A DNA stretch of 23,038 nucleotides from Scatomorpha sp964535405 (GTDB lineage: Bacteria > Bacillota > Clostridia > Oscillospirales > Oscillospiraceae): contig CAZHUG010000035.1 of NCBI GenBank assembly GCA_964535405.1, positions 1 through 23,038 of the forward strand. The letters are read 5' to 3'. Positions 1 to 7,435 of the stretch are shown piece by piece; the first letter of the stretch is position 1, and every line of letters starts with the position of its first letter. The notes below the pieces were generated by a model, which saw only the letters and a program-made list of their open reading frames with translations, searched no databases and was not told the DNA's origin. The position numbers and the translations under genes are program-made.

Positions 1-72
1 CGGATAATTAATTTATAGTTGTGGGTAACACGAATAAATAATAAGCAAACAAAGGGATAGGAGAGAATTATA

Positions 73-1188
73 TTGAGTGTTGGAATAAGTATCAGGCACG
101 CCTTGAAAAAGTATGGCGAAAATACAATTATACCTGATTTGAGCCTGGATGTGGGTGAGGGTGAGTTTTTTACCCTTCTGGGACCTTCGGGCTGCGGAAA
201 GACGACCCTGCTGCGCATGATTGCCGGCTTCAACAGCATAGAGGGCGGCGATTTCATGTTCAACGACAAGCGCATCAACGACCTCGACCCCTCAAAGCGC
301 AAGATAGGCATGGTTTTCCAGAACTACGCGATCTTCCCCCACTATACTGTCAGGAAGAATGTTGAGTTCGGCCTGAAGAACAAGCATATGGCCAAGGAAG
401 ATATCAAGGCTCGTGCTGATGAGTTTTTGAAGCTCATGCAGATTGACCAGCTTGCCGAGCGCATGCCCGACCGCCTGTCAGGCGGACAGCAGCAGCGTGT
501 GGCTCTTGCCAGAGCTCTGTGCATACAGCCTGATGTTCTTCTCATGGATGAGCCCTTGTCGAACCTCGATGCCAAGCTGAGGGTGGAGATGCGGACGGTC
601 ATCAAGCGCATCCAGAACGAGGTTGGCATCACCTGCGTGTACGTTACGCACGATCAGGAGGAGGCAATGGCGGTATCCGACCGCATCGCCGTCATGAACG
701 GCGGCGATATCCAGCACGTCGGAACACCCAAGAGCATCTATCAGCGTCCGGCAAACCTCTTCGTCGCCACCTTCATCGGGCGCACAAACGTGCTTGATGG
801 CAAGCTGACGGTTGAAAACGGGAAGACGATGCTGAGTCTGGGCAACAATTTTGTGACCGAGCTGAACACCGTTGTCCCGGACCATCAGAAGACTCAGGAT
901 GTCATTGTCAGTGTGCGGCCTGAGGAGTTTCTGCTCAATGCCGACAGCGATGCCGACGGCATCAAGGGCGTGGTCAGGGACGCGGTATTCCTCGGACTTA
1001 ACACACATTATTTTGTTGAGCTGGAGACGGGCGAGAGCGTTGAGATAATAAAGGAGTCGACAATCGGGGAGAACCTTGCCGGCGGCGCCAAAATCTCACT
1101 GAATGTAAATACTGATAAGGTCAACGTGTTTTTGGCGGACGGCTCAGAAAATATTCTGACAGGTGTCTGCAATGACCAGATTAAGTAA
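73..1188 (+). CDS. ABC transporter ATP-binding protein, FbpC/AfuC/PotA-like
   Basis: This is the 371-residue ATPase subunit of an importer that powers uptake through the permease encoded next. Visible motifs are Walker A GPSGCGKT (residues 37-44), Q-loop Gln83, signature LSGGQQQR (135-142), Walker B LLMDEP (156-161) and switch His193. A C-terminal TOBE-like regulatory region follows from about residue 280. Length and layout fit the iron/spermidine/sugar-phosphate class. The chosen start is TTG at 73, because an AGGAG ribosome site lies just upstream (about 59-65) and no better ATG is present. The stop is 17 bases before the permease start, so the genes are surely co-transcribed. The motifs define the class but not the substrate. 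Confidence 0.95.
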   Translation: MSVGISIRHALKKYGENTIIPDLSLDVGEGEFFTLLGPSGCGKTTLLRMIAGFNSIEGGDFMFNDKRINDLDPSKRKIGMVFQNYAIFPHYTVRKNVEFGLKNKHMAKEDIKARADEFLKLMQIDQLAERMPDRLSGGQQQRVALARALCIQPDVLLMDEPLSNLDAKLRVEMRTVIKRIQNEVGITCVYVTHDQEEAMAVSDRIAVMNGGDIQHVGTPKSIYQRPANLFVATFIGRTNVLDGKLTVENGKTMLSLGNNFVTELNTVVPDHQKTQDVIVSVRPEEFLLNADSDADGIKGVVRDAVFLGLNTHYFVELETGESVEIIKESTIGENLAGGAKISLNVNTDKVNVFLADGSENILTGVCNDQIK

Positions 1189-1205
1189 GCGGCCGGAGGG
1201 ATGAT

Positions 1206-2858
1206 ATGGTAAAGCCTAAGAAATTTGAAATCTGGACCGTAATGACCTTTGTACTGCTCGGGCTGTTTATCTTGATACTGCTGTATCCGCTATACGGCAT
1301 ACTCAAGCAATCAGTGATTGCGTCGGATGGCAGCTTTTCATTTGAGCAGTTTCAGAAGTTCTTTAGGGGATCCTATTATACGAAAACTGTCGCAAACAGC
1401 TTTAAGGTCACGCTCGCTGTGACTGCGACCACGCTGATTCTTGGAATTCCGCTGTCGTACTTCTACAGCTTCTATAAGCTGCGCGGGGCGAGAATTATCT
1501 TTGTTGTCAGCATCCTGTGCTGCATGTCCGCGCCCTTCATCGGCGCATACGCATGGATTATGCTCTGCGGCCGCTCCGGCATAGTGACGACCTTTCTGCA
1601 GAGTGTATTCGGGATTAAAATAGGGAGTATCTACGGTTTTTCCGGCATCATGCTGGTTCAGAGCCTGAAGCTGTTCCCGCTGGTCTTCATTTACATGAAC
1701 GGTGCATTCAAAAACATCGACAACTCCCTTATGGAGGCAGCTGCGAACATGGGCTGCACGGGCATAAAGCGCTTTTTCAAGATTGTCATGCAGCTGTCCA
1801 TGCCGACGGTTTTGGCGTCTGCACTGATCGTATTTATGCGTGCCTTTGCTGACTTCGGCACACCGCTGCTCATAGGTGAGGGCTACCGAACCTTCCCGGT
1901 TGAGATATACAGCCAGTATCTGGGCGAGAACGGCAGAGACTATAACTTCGCCGCGGCAATCTCCGTTGTTGCCATCGCGGTGACGGCGCTGGTGTTCTTC
2001 ATCCAGAAATTTGCGACCAGCAAGTTTAAGTTCTCCATAAACGCCCTGCATCCGATCGAGAAAAAAAAGGCCAAAGGCATTGCCGGCGTTCTGATGCACG
2101 TGTACGCATATCTGCTCATTATCGTCGGCTTCGCGCCGAACCTTTACGTTGTTTATCTCTCCTTCCGCAACAGCTCGGGAGCTGTGTTTAAGGAGGGCTA
2201 TACATTGGCAAACTACGCAAAAGCCGGTGAGAAGCTGCTGGGACGTTCAATCCAGAACACGCTGGTTTTGGGCATTTCGGCGCTTGCAATAATCATTTTG
2301 CTTGCAATAATCATTGCATATCTGGTGGTTCGCAGACCCAATCCGTTAAACCACGCGATTGATACGATGACAATGCTCCCGTACATAATGCCCGGCGCTG
2401 TTGTCGGTATCGCGCTGGTTCTTGCCTTCGGAAAGCAGCCGTTTGCTCTCACGGGAACGATGCTCATCATGGTTATTAACCTTGTGATCAGGCAAATGCC
2501 ATATACCATACGTTCCGCGACTGCCCGTCTGATGCAGATACCGCCGAGTATTGAGGAAGCCGCGATGAGTCTCGGCGCGTCAAAGATCAAGACCTTCGTG
2601 CGCATAACCGTGCCCATGATGTCCAACGGCATCATATCCGGTGCCATACTCAGCTGGGTTTCCATTGTAACAGAGCTGTCCGGCTCCATCATACTGTATA
2701 ACAACAAGACGATAACCCTCACAATGTCCACATATGTGGCAATCAACCGCGGCAACTATGGACTCGCCTGCGCGTTTGCGGCGATCCTGACGCTGCTGAC
2801 AATTGTATCGCTAGTCGTCTATATGCGTGTGAGCAAAACCGAGGACATACAGCTGTAA
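1206..2858 (+). CDS. ABC transporter permease, fused double domain (FbpB/AfuB-like)
   Basis: This 550-residue, very hydrophobic protein has two consecutive binding-protein-dependent permease domains in one chain, as in the FbpB family, with about 12 membrane segments. Each half carries the cytoplasmic EAA loop that docks on the ATPase: EAAANMGCTG near residue 177 and EEAAMSLGAS around residue 450. A GGAGGG ribosome site ends at 1200 and supports the ATG at 1206. The alternative ATG at 1201 runs into a stop after three codons. The gene sits between the ATPase and the lipoprotein, so it forms the channel of that importer. Confidence 0.95.
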   Translation: MVKPKKFEIWTVMTFVLLGLFILILLYPLYGILKQSVIASDGSFSFEQFQKFFRGSYYTKTVANSFKVTLAVTATTLILGIPLSYFYSFYKLRGARIIFVVSILCCMSAPFIGAYAWIMLCGRSGIVTTFLQSVFGIKIGSIYGFSGIMLVQSLKLFPLVFIYMNGAFKNIDNSLMEAAANMGCTGIKRFFKIVMQLSMPTVLASALIVFMRAFADFGTPLLIGEGYRTFPVEIYSQYLGENGRDYNFAAAISVVAIAVTALVFFIQKFATSKFKFSINALHPIEKKKAKGIAGVLMHVYAYLLIIVGFAPNLYVVYLSFRNSSGAVFKEGYTLANYAKAGEKLLGRSIQNTLVLGISALAIIILLAIIIAYLVVRRPNPLNHAIDTMTMLPYIMPGAVVGIALVLAFGKQPFALTGTMLIMVINLVIRQMPYTIRSATARLMQIPPSIEEAAMSLGASKIKTFVRITVPMMSNGIISGAILSWVSIVTELSGSIILYNNKTITLTMSTYVAINRGNYGLACAFAAILTLLTIVSLVVYMRVSKTEDIQL

Positions 2859-2936
2859 ACGTCACGCGACTATCAAAGCCCTTAAAACGGTTTTAGTTGA
2901 TCGTTTGGGAATATAAAAATTAAGAGGAGACTAAAA

Positions 2937-4031
2937 ATGAAAAAACTACTTGCATTGCTTTTGGCTTTGACCATGGTTCTTGGCATGGCAGCCTGCGGCA
3001 CCCCGTCCACCCCCACTCCTGAACCCAGCGGCGAGCCCTCCGGCGAACCCAGTGGCGAGCCCGGCGGCGACGATGTCGATCTCGGCACTGAGCTGATTCT
3101 CTACAGCACAATGACCGAGGATGACCTTGATGCGCTGCTCACAGGCTTCGCCAAGGTTTATCCCGAGATCAAGGTCGAAGTCGTTTCCGGAACCATCGGT
3201 GAGACCACAGCGCGCATCGCAGCTGAGGTCGATGATCCCCAGGGCGACCTGGTTTGGGGCGGCCTGGCCGACTCCGACGGAATGCAGTATGCCGACCTGT
3301 TCGAGCAGTGGGTATCTGCAGAGTCTGATAATGCTATCGAAGGCTATTCAACTCCCAACGGCATCTACTCCATGGACCATCTGTCCACCGTCGTGTTCTG
3401 CGTCAACACCGACCTTGAGGCAGAGCTGGGTCTTGAGATCAACAGCTACGAGGACCTTCTGGATGCCAAGCTGAAGGGTCAGGTTCTGCTGGCTAACCCC
3501 AACACCTCCTCCTCCGCCTGGAACAACCTGAGCAACATCATGGCAGTATTCGGCACCGACAGCGACGAGAGCTGGAGCTACATTGAGAGCCTTATGCCCA
3601 ACCTGATCATCACCGACTCCTCCTCCGCCTGCTTCAAGTCCGTTCAGCAGGGCGAGTATGTCGTCGGCCTGACCTATGAGGACGGCGTGTCCAAGCTTCT
3701 TCAGGACGGCGCTGACAACATCCGCATGGTATATCCCAGCGACGGCGTTTCCGCTTCCGCCTTTGGCTGCGCAGTCATCAAGGATGCCAAGCATTCCGAA
3801 GCTGCAAAGGCCATGATCGACTGGATCTGCTCTGTCGAGGGTTCCACCTACATAGCTGAGTACCTGCAGACCCTTCGCATGACCAACAAGGACACTGTTT
3901 ATGGCGACGAGAGCTGGCTGCCTGCAACAGAGGATCTCAAGTGGGTCAACCGTGACGTCACTTATCTGACCGAGAACAAAGCTGCAATACTTGAGCACTG
4001 GAACGAGCTCATTGCATCTATCCAGGGATAA
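2937..4031 (+). CDS. extracellular solute-binding lipoprotein, AfuA/FbpA-like
   Basis: This 364-residue binding protein delivers the ligand to the preceding permease. The N-terminus is a lipoprotein signal: two lysines, a Leu/Ala-rich core and a lipobox-like LGMAAC, with Cys20 as the predicted lipidated residue. A flexible Pro-Ser-Gly-Glu linker with EPSG repeats follows (residues 28-45). The mature domain begins LILYSTMTEDD and resembles the COG1840 family, which includes ferric-iron binders, 2-aminoethylphosphonate-type binders and the sugar-phosphate binder AfuA. I see no clear paired-tyrosine iron signature, but that cannot be settled without alignment. The ribosome site AGGAGA at about 2925 supports the start. 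Placing the gene last in the transporter set and before a hairpin is common for highly expressed binding proteins. Confidence 0.9.
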   Translation: MKKLLALLLALTMVLGMAACGTPSTPTPEPSGEPSGEPSGEPGGDDVDLGTELILYSTMTEDDLDALLTGFAKVYPEIKVEVVSGTIGETTARIAAEVDDPQGDLVWGGLADSDGMQYADLFEQWVSAESDNAIEGYSTPNGIYSMDHLSTVVFCVNTDLEAELGLEINSYEDLLDAKLKGQVLLANPNTSSSAWNNLSNIMAVFGTDSDESWSYIESLMPNLIITDSSSACFKSVQQGEYVVGLTYEDGVSKLLQDGADNIRMVYPSDGVSASAFGCAVIKDAKHSEAAKAMIDWICSVEGSTYIAEYLQTLRMTNKDTVYGDESWLPATEDLKWVNRDVTYLTENKAAILEHWNELIASIQG

Positions 4032-4044
4032 TTCCTGATAAAGC

Positions 4045-4075
4045 AGGGAGAAGATCGCCTTGCGGTCTTCTCCCT
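4045..4075 (+). terminator. hairpin after binding-protein gene (attenuator or terminator)
   Basis: A 14-bp stem (AGGGAGAAGATCGC against GCGGTCTTCTCCCT, with one G-T wobble) with a 3-base loop lies 14 bases after the binding-protein stop. It is followed only by ATTTATG and not by a long T run. It could protect the 3' end of the upstream message or partly end transcription, lowering expression of the enzyme genes relative to the binding protein. Confidence 0.65.
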
Positions 4076-4105
4076 ATTTATGACCAATTTCAAGGAGGTG
4101 CAGCT

Positions 4106-5038
4106 ATGATCACAGCAATAACGCTAAATCCATGTATAGATCGCACAGTTTGGCTGGAAAAATTTGAGCAAGGTGCACACAATCGCGCCGTTTCAACACA
4201 CTGCGATGTTTCCGGCAAGGGGATCAATGTCAACATAGTTTTACAGCATCTTGGAATCGAAACCAGCTGCTTGAGCCTGCTGCATTCCGACGGGGGAGCC
4301 GCTGTGCAGGAGCTGATGGACAGCCTTAACATCCCGTTTGTGGGGGTCAAGGTTCCGGGCTCGCTTCGGATAAATTTAAAACTGACTGAAACAGGAAACG
4401 GCCGCATGACCGAGATCAATGAGGGCGGCAGTGCCGTGGATGAGCACACGACAGGGCGCGTAATGCGCGGTCTGGACGAGCTGTTGCCACATACCGACAT
4501 ACTGGTTGCAAGCGGAAGCGTGCCGCCCGGCTTTCCTGATGATATATACGCAAACATGGTGGAGCGGGCAAGGGAGCACAATGTACGCACGCTGCTCGAC
4601 TGCGCCGACCTGCTCTTGCGCAAGGGACTTGCCTCAAGACCATGGGCGGTCAAGCCCAATAAATACGAGCTGGAGCGGCTCAGCGGCCGCACAATTGGCT
4701 CACTCGAGCAGGCGGCGAGCCTGTCGGGGGAGCTTAGCTCTGCGGGGGTGGAGATCGTCTGCCTGTCGCTTGGCAAGGACGGCGCCATGCTCACGGCACA
4801 GAACGAAACGTGGTTTTCTCCGGGACTCGATATAGAAGTCAGGGGTGTGCAGGGAGCCGGGGATTCAATGGTCGCGGGTCTTTGCGCCGCGGCAGTGCGC
4901 GGGCTTGGACTGCCGGATATGCTGAAGTATGGAGTTGCAGCCGCACACGCCTCACTGCTGCGTGAGGGGACACTGCTGTGCGAGCGGGAATGCTTCGAGC
5001 AGCTGCTCGGAGAAATCACTGTCCAAAAAATACTATAA
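4106..5038 (+). CDS. PfkB-family kinase, 1-phosphofructokinase/tagatose-6-phosphate kinase-like
   Basis: This 310-residue ribokinase-superfamily enzyme is predicted to phosphorylate a ketohexose phosphate with ATP to give the 1,6-bisphosphate. The sugar-binding start ITLNPCIDRTV (residues 4-14) and GKGINV (37-42) are typical of FruK/LacC. SGSVPPG (136-142), VKPNKYEL (182-189) and GAGDS (250-254, with Asp253 as catalytic base) are all in the expected order, and the length is normal. A strong AAGGAGGTG ribosome site lies at about 4092-4100. The aldolase start is only 14 bases past the stop, which pairs kinase and aldolase as in tagatose and fructose 1-phosphate pathways. Fructose-1-phosphate and tagatose-6-phosphate specificity cannot be separated by eye. 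Confidence 0.9.
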   Translation: MITAITLNPCIDRTVWLEKFEQGAHNRAVSTHCDVSGKGINVNIVLQHLGIETSCLSLLHSDGGAAVQELMDSLNIPFVGVKVPGSLRINLKLTETGNGRMTEINEGGSAVDEHTTGRVMRGLDELLPHTDILVASGSVPPGFPDDIYANMVERAREHNVRTLLDCADLLLRKGLASRPWAVKPNKYELERLSGRTIGSLEQAASLSGELSSAGVEIVCLSLGKDGAMLTAQNETWFSPGLDIEVRGVQGAGDSMVAGLCAAAVRGLGLPDMLKYGVAAAHASLLREGTLLCERECFEQLLGEITVQKIL

Positions 5039-5052
5039 GGAGGTGCTGGAGT

Positions 5053-5901
5053 ATGCCGTTAGTCAGCACAAGGGAGCTGCTTTATTCCGCCATGAGAGAG
5101 GGCTATGGCGTGCCTGCGTTCAATGCGGAGAATATGGAGATGGTGCTTGCCATCGTGGAGGCCGCCGAGGAGGAGCGCTCTCCGGTGATCATACAGACCA
5201 CGCCGTCCACCATCCGCTATGCAGGTTGTGACATGTATTTTGCAAACGTTTGGGCCGCGGCGGAGCGTGCGAGCGTTCCGGTGGCGATGCATCTGGATCA
5301 CGGTGACAGCTTCCAGCTTGCGATGCGCGCCCTGCGCAGTGGGTATACCTCCATCATGATCGATGGCTCGGCGCTGCCGTTTGATGAGAATGTTGCACTG
5401 AGCCGGCGCGTGGCAGAGGCCTGCCATGCCTGCTCAGTTCCGGTTGAGGCCGAGCTTGGCAGGGTTGGCGGGAAGGAAGACGGCATTCAGGGCGAGGACA
5501 ATAATTACACAGATCCCGCGCAGGCGGCGCAGTTCGTGGAGCTGACCGGCGTGGATTTTCTGGCCGTGGGGATTGGGACCGCGCATGGCGTATATAAGGG
5601 CGAGCCAAAGCTCGACCTGGACAAGCTGTCGCAGATTCGCGCTGCGGTGGAAATACCGCTTGTGATACACGGGACCTCGGGCATAGCCGCCGATGTGGTG
5701 AGGGAGTTAATTTCCCGGGGAATCAGCAAGGTGAACTATGCCACAGACCTCCGGATAGCCTATACAAGAGGCGTGCGCGCCGTGCTGGACAGTGACAAGT
5801 CGCTGTTTGACCCCAAGAAATACGGCATGGGGGGCAGACGTGAGGTGTTTGACTGCGCGCGGGGCTGCATCCGCCTTTGCGGAAGCCATAACAGAGCCTG
5901 A
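5053..5901 (+). CDS. class II fructose/tagatose-bisphosphate aldolase
   Basis: This 282-residue zinc aldolase is predicted to split a ketose 1,6-bisphosphate into DHAP and glyceraldehyde 3-phosphate. HLDHG (residues 80-84) carries catalytic Asp82 and zinc ligand His83. EAELG contains Glu134, and the other zinc histidines are His178 in GTAHG and His206 in VIHGTSG. NYATDLR (228-234) is the usual phosphate/DHAP-binding segment. The length fits the GatY/KbaY and short FbaA groups. ATG at 5053 was chosen because it follows AAGGAGGTG and begins the family-like MPLVSTRELL. A longer in-frame start at 4978 would overlap the kinase gene and adds no family sequence. The gene lies directly after the kinase, so the two probably act in sequence. 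Confidence 0.92.
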   Translation: MPLVSTRELLYSAMREGYGVPAFNAENMEMVLAIVEAAEEERSPVIIQTTPSTIRYAGCDMYFANVWAAAERASVPVAMHLDHGDSFQLAMRALRSGYTSIMIDGSALPFDENVALSRRVAEACHACSVPVEAELGRVGGKEDGIQGEDNNYTDPAQAAQFVELTGVDFLAVGIGTAHGVYKGEPKLDLDKLSQIRAAVEIPLVIHGTSGIAADVVRELISRGISKVNYATDLRIAYTRGVRAVLDSDKSLFDPKKYGMGGRREVFDCARGCIRLCGSHNRA

Positions 5902-5935
5902 TGCAGGGCACGTTTTATGAAGTAAGGAGTGAGTA

Positions 5936-7300
5936 TTGACAGTGAAAATGTATGATAGTCCTCAAGCACTTGAGATGTATTTGAATGAGCCGCTTGAATG
6001 CAGCTGCGGAAGGACGCATTTTGCGCCAATCAAGGCAGTACGTATCGGTTCGGACGTGCTCAATGAGCTTCCGGAGTATGTCAGAAAATATGGATATTCG
6101 CATCCGCTCATAGTGAGCGACAGCATTACATATAAAATCGCGGGCAAGCGCTGCGCCGAGCTTCTTGCCGGGGCCGGAATAGAGGCGCTGTCCCATCAGA
6201 TTACGCATCTGGGCTTCGATGAGGCCACTCTGGGCGAGCTGATAGTGAACATTCCGCTTGACTGCGACGTGATTATCGCGGTAGGCACAGGCTCGATCAG
6301 CGATATTATCAGATATCTCAGCTACAAGCTCCATCTGCCGTGCATAACGGTCGCCACAGCCGCGCCCATGGATGGCTTTGCCGCCAGCATCGGCATCCTG
6401 AATGTCAATAATCTCAAGGCGACTATGCAGGCGCACACCTCCGAGCTCATTTTTGGAGAAACCGGCATCCTGCAAAGCGCGCCCTACAATATGATTGTTG
6501 CGGGGCTGGGAGATTTGCTGGGGAAGCTCAGCTGCCTGAACGACTGGAAGCTCTCGCACATTATAAATGGCGAGCATTACTGTGAGAAGATCGCACAGCT
6601 TGTTGAGGGCTGTGTACGCAGTGTGCTGCGGGATGCTTCGCGTGTACGCGACAGAGACGCTGTGGTCGTTGAGCGCATCATGAGCGGTCTTGTGCTGTCC
6701 GGTGTCGCGATAAGCCTTTATGGGGACTCGCGGCCCGCCTCCGGAAGCGAGCACCACATGTCCCACTATTGGGAGACGATCATGGAGCAGCAGGGAAAAA
6801 GCCACGCGATGCACGGAATTCAGGTGGCTGTCGGCACGGTTCTGATGCTGATGCTACAGGAGGAAATTTTAAAGACCGACATTGACTTCGACGCGGCAAG
6901 ACGCGCCGCGCTCGCATATGACCGCGCCGGCTGGGAAGGAAAAATTCGCAGCGTTTATGGCTCTGCCGCCCAAGAGGTCATAGATATGGAGGATCATGCC
7001 GATAAAAATGGTACCCAAAACCGTCTCAAGCGCATCGATGTGATGCAGCAGCGCTGGGGAGAAATTACAGCACAGCTGGAGACACTGCCCGCATCAGAAG
7101 AGCTTGTCAGCCAGCTTCGGAGCATAGGCTGCGCCTGCACTCCCGGGGAAATTGAGATTGATGATGCGCTTTTAAAGAATACATTTATGTACTGCAAGGA
7201 GATAAGACCGCGCTATACTGCCCTGCAGATGGCGTATGATCTGGAGATATTAGACAGCCTTTCGGATAGAGTGATCGCAAGACTTAAGACAATGAGCTGA
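5936..7300 (+). CDS. sn-glycerol-1-phosphate dehydrogenase (AraM/EgsA family)
   Basis: This 454-residue protein belongs to the iron-type/glycerol dehydrogenase superfamily and is predicted to interconvert DHAP and sn-glycerol 1-phosphate with NAD(P)H. GTGSISD (residues 117-123) is the dinucleotide-binding loop. APMDGFAAS (143-151) and GLGDLLGK (190-197, metal ligand Asp193) match AraM-type enzymes. GSEHHMSHYWE (270-280) and AMHG (291-294) supply the histidine metal ligands. The start is TTG at 5936, five bases after AAGGAGT. GTG at 5942 and ATG at 5948 are in-frame alternatives but sit further from the ribosome site. The gene follows the aldolase by 34 bases. In Bacillus the family supplies or uses G1P, and here the context suggests a link to imported phosphosugars or polyols. 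Confidence 0.88.
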   Translation: MTVKMYDSPQALEMYLNEPLECSCGRTHFAPIKAVRIGSDVLNELPEYVRKYGYSHPLIVSDSITYKIAGKRCAELLAGAGIEALSHQITHLGFDEATLGELIVNIPLDCDVIIAVGTGSISDIIRYLSYKLHLPCITVATAAPMDGFAASIGILNVNNLKATMQAHTSELIFGETGILQSAPYNMIVAGLGDLLGKLSCLNDWKLSHIINGEHYCEKIAQLVEGCVRSVLRDASRVRDRDAVVVERIMSGLVLSGVAISLYGDSRPASGSEHHMSHYWETIMEQQGKSHAMHGIQVAVGTVLMLMLQEEILKTDIDFDAARRAALAYDRAGWEGKIRSVYGSAAQEVIDMEDHADKNGTQNRLKRIDVMQQRWGEITAQLETLPASEELVSQLRSIGCACTPGEIEIDDALLKNTFMYCKEIRPRYTALQMAYDLEILDSLSDRVIARLKTMS

Positions 7301-7306
7301 GACAGG

Positions 7307-7341
7307 CCGGAGTGGGCAGAGGAGAGAGCTGCCCACTCCGG
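7307..7341 (+). terminator. strong hairpin after the dehydrogenase gene
   Basis: A perfect 12-bp stem (CCGGAGTGGGCA with TGCCCACTCCGG) and an 11-base loop begin 7 bases after the stop codon. No T run follows, so it may be a rho-dependent or mRNA-stabilising end rather than a classic intrinsic terminator. It marks the probable end of the transporter/enzyme operon. Confidence 0.6.
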
Positions 7342-7435
7342 AGCCGACGCGCCTGAAATTAACCTGCGCCTAATCTTGTGTCCGCGTGGAAAGCCACGAT
7401 TGAAATAAGGGATCTCAAATTGAAAGGAGAGCAGT

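Noticed and set aside
73..4031. Calling the transporter a ferric-iron importer
   Set aside because: The fold class includes iron, phosphonate and sugar-phosphate importers, and the neighbouring enzymes favour phosphorylated carbon compounds. Specificity was left open.
4090..5019. Long antisense open frames (also 1338-2099, 3348-3998, 5915-6814, 19279-20301, all minus strand)
   Set aside because: They lie opposite genes with clear family motifs, have no recognisable domains and reflect high-GC shadow frames.
4978..5052. Earlier aldolase start inside the kinase gene
   Set aside because: The extra 25 residues are a shadow of the kinase frame, and AAGGAGGTG precedes ATG 5053.
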